Positions 14,773 to 15,270 of a stretch of 15,270 nucleotides of DNA are shown here, piece by piece. The DNA lies in NCBI GenBank assembly GCA_035443825.1, contig DAOMNN010000072.1, positions 1 to 15,270 of the forward strand, written 5' to 3'. Source of the stretch: DAOMNN01 sp035443825. Its GTDB lineage: Bacteria; Pseudomonadota; Gammaproteobacteria; Burkholderiales; Rhodocyclaceae. Every line of letters starts with the position of its first letter. Position 1 is the stretch's first letter. Made by a program: the position numbers and the translations under genes. A model generated the notes under the pieces. That model saw only the letters and a program-made list of their open reading frames with translations, was not told the DNA's origin and made no database searches.

Positions 14773-15270
14773 TTACTGCTGGACCGGGATGATCAGAATT
14801 TCGACGCGGCGGTTCTGGGCGCGCCCCTCGACCGTGTTGTTGTCGGCAATCGGGCGGGTGAAGCCGTAGCCGATCGCCTCGATGCGGGTGCTGTCGACTC
14901 CACGCTGGATCAGGTAGCTTGCAGCGCTTGCGGCACGGTTCTCTGACAGCGTCTGGTTATATGCGGCCGACCCGGTCGAATCGGTATGCCCTTCGACCCG
15001 GACGATCGTGCCGGGATACTGGCTGATGCTCGCCGCGAGCTGGTCGAGCACGGGGCGGAACTGCGGCTTGATGTCGGCGCGATTGGTGTCGAAGGTGATG
15101 TTCTCGGGGGCCTGCAGCCGGATGGTGTCACCCTCGCGCTGGACCTCCACGCCCGTACCTTCCATCTGACGGCGCAGTTCGGCCTCCTGCTGATCCATCT
15201 GTCGGCCGATGAGTCCGCCGACCGTGGCACCGACTGCGGCGCCGATGAGCACGCCCTTGGTGCGGTCCCC
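14773..15270 (-). CDS. OmpA/YiaD-like peptidoglycan-binding protein with glycine zipper (partial, N-terminus outside window)
   Basis: The minus-strand frame is open from the right edge to a TAA at 14773-14775 and shows 165 residues. It starts with a glycine-zipper segment (GVLIGAAVGATVGGLIG), then a short charged linker, then an OmpA-like domain over roughly the last 110 residues. Visible hallmarks are ITFDTNRADIKP, the peptidoglycan-contacting VEGHTDSTGS with its Asp, LSENRA, and NRRVEI near the end. YiaD-type proteins with this layout are outer-membrane lipoproteins that hold the envelope to peptidoglycan. The signal/lipobox part is cut off, so the lipoprotein nature is inferred. A GTG at 15252 could be misread as the start, but coding clearly continues through GDRTKG to the edge. 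Confidence 0.88.
   Translation of the reverse strand, partial: GDRTKGVLIGAAVGATVGGLIGRQMDQQEAELRRQMEGTGVEVQREGDTIRLQAPENITFDTNRADIKPQFRPVLDQLAASISQYPGTIVRVEGHTDSTGSAAYNQTLSENRAASAASYLIQRGVDSTRIEAIGYGFTRPIADNNTVEGRAQNRRVEILIIPVQQ

Overview
The window is GC-rich, densely coded DNA from a Gram-negative proteobacterium. A betaproteobacterium of the Rhodocyclales (Azoarcus/Thauera-like) is my best guess. It rests on the roughly 300-residue SAICAR synthase type, a DUF3422 protein, an M3 oligopeptidase A, a periplasmic DUF4124-glutaredoxin protein and a NorD-like protein tail. This is an inference from family resemblance; no 16S or ribosomal protein gene is present. I see no tRNA, rRNA, insertion sequence, phage gene or CRISPR array.

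Layout. Positions 1-126 (+) hold the last 41 codons of a NorD/CbbO-type VWA protein. From 134 to 11574 everything is on the minus strand. In transcription order this is a DUF3422 membrane protein, purC, an MFS transporter, the M3 peptidase prlC, a DUF4124-glutaredoxin protein overlapping prlC by 4 bp (ATGA), and, after a 248-bp gap, a 1633-residue classical (type Va) autotransporter. The autotransporter has a long beta-helical passenger, an Asp-Pro-rich linker and a 12-stranded-type barrel ending in Phe.

From 11765 to 14728 (+) there is a compact three-gene operon with overlapping ends: a DPM1/ArnC/GtrB-like GT2 glycosyltransferase, a TVP38/DedA-superfamily (VTT) membrane protein, and an ArnT-like GT39 (PMT_2) membrane glycosyltransferase. 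A 14-bp perfect hairpin separates it from the convergent minus-strand gene at the right edge, an OmpA/YiaD-like glycine-zipper lipoprotein cut by the window end.

How the genes work together. The minus-strand genes are mostly housekeeping (purine synthesis, peptide degradation, periplasmic redox) and end in a surface adhesin-like autotransporter. The plus-strand operon has the logic of a three-component periplasmic glycosylation system: a cytosolic enzyme charges a polyprenyl phosphate with a sugar, a membrane protein moves it across the inner membrane, and a periplasmic-facing GT39 enzyme transfers the sugar to an acceptor. The unusual point is that the middle position is held by a VTT-domain protein rather than a GtrA- or ArnE/F-type flippase. 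That is the strongest candidate here for an undescribed system.
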